This document shows positions 8,004 through 10,000 of a stretch of 10,000 nucleotides of DNA, piece by piece. This stretch comes from Actinidia chinensis (Eukaryota; Streptophyta; Magnoliopsida; Ericales; Actinidiaceae), in the NCBI GenBank assembly GCA_009663005.1, contig CM018903.1, positions 18,847,089-18,857,088 on the forward strand, in the 5' to 3' direction. The notes beneath the pieces are model-generated. The model was not told where the DNA came from, made no database searches, and saw only the letters and a program-made list of their open reading frames with translations. The stretch's first letter is position 1; each line of letters starts with the position of its first letter. The position numbers and the translations under genes are program-made.

Positions 8004-9270
8004 CCATGTCACGCCCCGCCACCTGCCGAGTGGATGTGGGCACGTGATGGCCGACGGTTGCCGCCAGGCCAAATTGCCTTGAACTGTGCATTCGCATTCA
8101 AAAATGCCATAATAATTTCTTCTGCGGAAGCGTCATAAACAAAAAATATAAATAAAGTGTCACGTCCATACGCGTACATACGAGCCGTGTCTAAGTTTTT
8201 GGATTTAAATAAATTCCCAGGCTTAAACTTAAATTATACATAACTCAAGCCATAAATTAGGGTCTACCCTCCAAAATACATAACAAGCCCTCGGGCTATT
8301 CAAAACTACAATCTAGGCTTCGACCGCGTCCTATGGTTCTTCCTTGGCTTCCTGAAAAGGTTTCACAAACGTAAGCCAAAGCTTGTGAATAACATAAATG
8401 GCAGGAACATAACATACCATGGATTGTTTGCATGTCATACATTACATATTAGCAATAAAACATGTAATTTCATTTCGTTAACTGAGCTCCCGTAAACATA
8501 GTTGACTTCATAAAACTACCGTGAGCATAAACATTTCATTCTTCTTGACAATCCTGCACATATCGTAGGGTGTAATACCGGCATAACATAATAGCCGAAG
8601 GCTATGGGTGGCTCTTAGGCAGAGCTCTCTATACATACCGGATGGTCTATTTCCGGTCCCCTATCCGTCTGAGACTATAGGCTTGATGAAGTCTGCCAGA
8701 AAGGACCCGAGTATCACCATGCCATACAACTGAACATAATTGCTTTTTTCATTGGAATGCATGCTAGACATTTAATTCGTTAAACAACTGTATCCATGGG
8801 TTTCTATACAGAAAATGAATAGCAATTTGTATACTCTGCAAGACATAGAATTTTTAGCATAACATAATCATTTTATGCATTAAATATGAAAACATTGCTT
8901 ATTGCATATATAGAGTGGAAATATTTTTGACGATAACATAGTTTTATTCATGCATCATGCTACCACCTGCGGTTCTCTTAGGGTTAGGTTTAACCCGCGT
9001 TATCCCTACAATTGAGGTAAGGCATTGTCAATACTAAGTCTCGAATTAGACGAATTAACTAATAAAAGTCTTGACTAACTCTTCAGATATTCTAGTTTTA
9101 GTCAAGACTTGCCCTTAAACATGCCTAAATCTCATTTTATATCTATTAAACAAAAGACCCCTTTATAACTTGGGCAACATTTAAATGTTCTAAGGAAGGC
9201 CAAATCTTCTGTCTGAATTTTAGCCTAGCGTTTCGAACTCCTCCTCTGTCCAAGACAAGTCTGGCGTTCG

Positions 9271-9312
9271 GACGCTGTCATTGGGCGTTCGACGCTGTCA
9301 TTTTGGGCGTTC
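9271..9312 (-). repeat. 20/22-bp tandem duplication in the 5' LTR
   Basis: The unit gacgctgtcattgggcgttc (9271-9290) is repeated directly at 9291-9312 with two extra T bases. The 3' LTR has one related unit at about 2137-2160 (gacgctttcattgggctttc). The duplication therefore arose after insertion, or the other LTR lost a unit. It adds another copy of the gcgttcg motif. Confidence 0.8.
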
Positions 9313-9618
9313 GGCCTAGGTTTGATAGTGTGAATAGTACTGAACTCGAATGGTTTTTATAACCAAACTAATACCAATTTAACCTCCAATCTTTCTGAGA
9401 CTCATATAATACCTAAATACAACTTAAGAGACATCATACTTCAACTTTCGATTTCAACTAAAGTAACCATTAATCATAAGGGATCTAAGTTTAAAAAATA
9501 AAACCAAACTAAAAAAAACCCTAAACTATACCAATACAAAATTTATGTATTTAAGGTATATTAACCTCCTCTTTAATCTGAGGTTTAGCTTCTCATGGTA
9601 ATAAAATTGAACTTTCCA

Positions 9619-9688
9619 AGCTCTCCCTTCCTCTGTCTTCTTCTTTCTTCCTCTCTTTCTTCTTCTTTTTCTTCTCTATCTCTCCTTC
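9619..9688 (-). repeat. Pyrimidine-rich tract in the 5' LTR
   Basis: This is the counterpart of 2457-2536: about 70 bases almost wholly C and T on the plus strand. It is somewhat shorter than in the 3' LTR. The minus-strand frame 9812-9585, rich in Arg, Glu and Lys, is simply this tract translated and is not a gene. Confidence 0.75.
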
Positions 9689-10000
9689 GTAATGTGTGTT
9701 TGTATATGGTGTAGGGGAGGAGTGCTTGTGTAATATGTTTTGTTGAGTAGTACATGGAAATCATCCCATGTGGCTTCCATTGTAACGGTCCGATTTTCCT
9801 TTTTCTTGTCATTTTTAACTGTTGGCATTCGAAAATCGCTCCTTTAGGCGTTCAGACTCTGGAGTTCGAAACGTCCCCTTTAGGCGTCAAACTCTAAGAA
9901 AGAATTTTTGGGGATCTGGGCGTTCGAACTCTCTCTCTTGCTTACAGTTCGAAACAAGACTAAGACTTGAAATCTGCATTTTGGCCTTAGCGTTTGAAAC

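Larger units (their letters stand above)
834..10000 (-). mobile_element. Ty3/Gypsy chromovirus-type LTR retrotransposon, decayed (right end cut)
   Basis: Every landmark of an LTR retrotransposon is visible on the minus strand: two long direct repeats starting tgtcac (834 and 8007), a tRNA-type primer-binding site next to the right repeat, a polypurine tract next to the left repeat, and a gag-pol interior of about 4.4 kb. The domain order protease, reverse transcriptase, RNase H, integrase defines Ty3/Gypsy rather than Copia. The chromodomain after integrase places it among chromoviruses. LTRs of about 2.2 kb and the initiator-Met primer site favour the plant Tekay/Del clade, which is an inference from structure and remembered motifs. 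The element is non-autonomous as read: the coding region is frameshifted and stopped in many places. The outer end of the 5' LTR lies outside the window. Confidence 0.93.
8007..10000 (-). repeat. 5' LTR (cut by the window edge)
   Basis: This is the second copy of the 834-3020 repeat, starting tgtcacgcccc. It aligns collinearly to the window end, where its last bases correspond to about 2837 in the other LTR. About 180 bases are therefore missing from view. In the stretch of about 130 bases from each start that I aligned by eye, one-base gaps are about as common as substitutions. The 5' LTR would carry the promoter for the element transcript, which would run toward lower coordinates. It contains a GA/CT tract (9619-9688), the TTCGAA-core motif blocks, and a tandem duplication at 9271-9312 that the other LTR lacks. 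Confidence 0.93.

Noticed and set aside
1..10000. A new defence, CRISPR or biosynthetic system
   Set aside because: No regular repeat-spacer array, operon or unexplained conserved coding block is present. The structure is explained by one decayed LTR retrotransposon and AT-rich flanking DNA.

Overview
The window is plant nuclear DNA. Nearly all of it (834 to the right edge) is one decayed Ty3/Gypsy LTR retrotransposon lying on the minus strand. The plant origin is inferred from three things: a primer-binding site matching the 3' end of initiator-Met tRNA, a chromodomain-type C-terminus on the integrase, and long LTRs of about 2.2 kb. This combination fits the plant chromoviruses, most likely the Tekay/Del clade. 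I see no host gene, RNA gene, CRISPR array or bacterial feature.

Layout from left to right: 1-833 is AT-rich flanking DNA with no gene and several AT-rich inverted repeats. 834-3020 is the complete 3' LTR. 3021-3045 is the polypurine tract (PPT) and 3046-3369 is the 3' untranslated part. 3370-7805 is a broken gag-pol region; its protein order on the minus strand is Gag with a CCHC knuckle, protease, reverse transcriptase, RNase H, integrase, chromodomain. 7806-7993 is the untranslated leader and 7994-8003 is the primer-binding site (PBS). 8007-10000 is the 5' LTR, cut by the window edge. By alignment to the other LTR, roughly 180 bases of it lie beyond the window.

In an intact element the 5' LTR would drive a minus-strand transcript, Gag would package it, initiator-Met tRNA would prime it at the PBS, and reverse transcriptase/RNase H would copy it using the PPT. 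The chromodomain integrase would then insert the copy. This copy cannot make that polyprotein: the reading frame shifts many times, has in-frame stops, and has altered residues in the protease, reverse transcriptase and RNase H active sites. The two LTRs differ at many positions, and one-base length differences are about as common as substitutions in the stretch I aligned by eye. That means either an old insertion with unusual indel decay or uncorrected sequencing error.

I did not find a previously undescribed system. The points most worth checking are the indel-heavy divergence, the TTCGAA-core repeat cluster in the LTR, and a tandem duplication present only in the 5' LTR.
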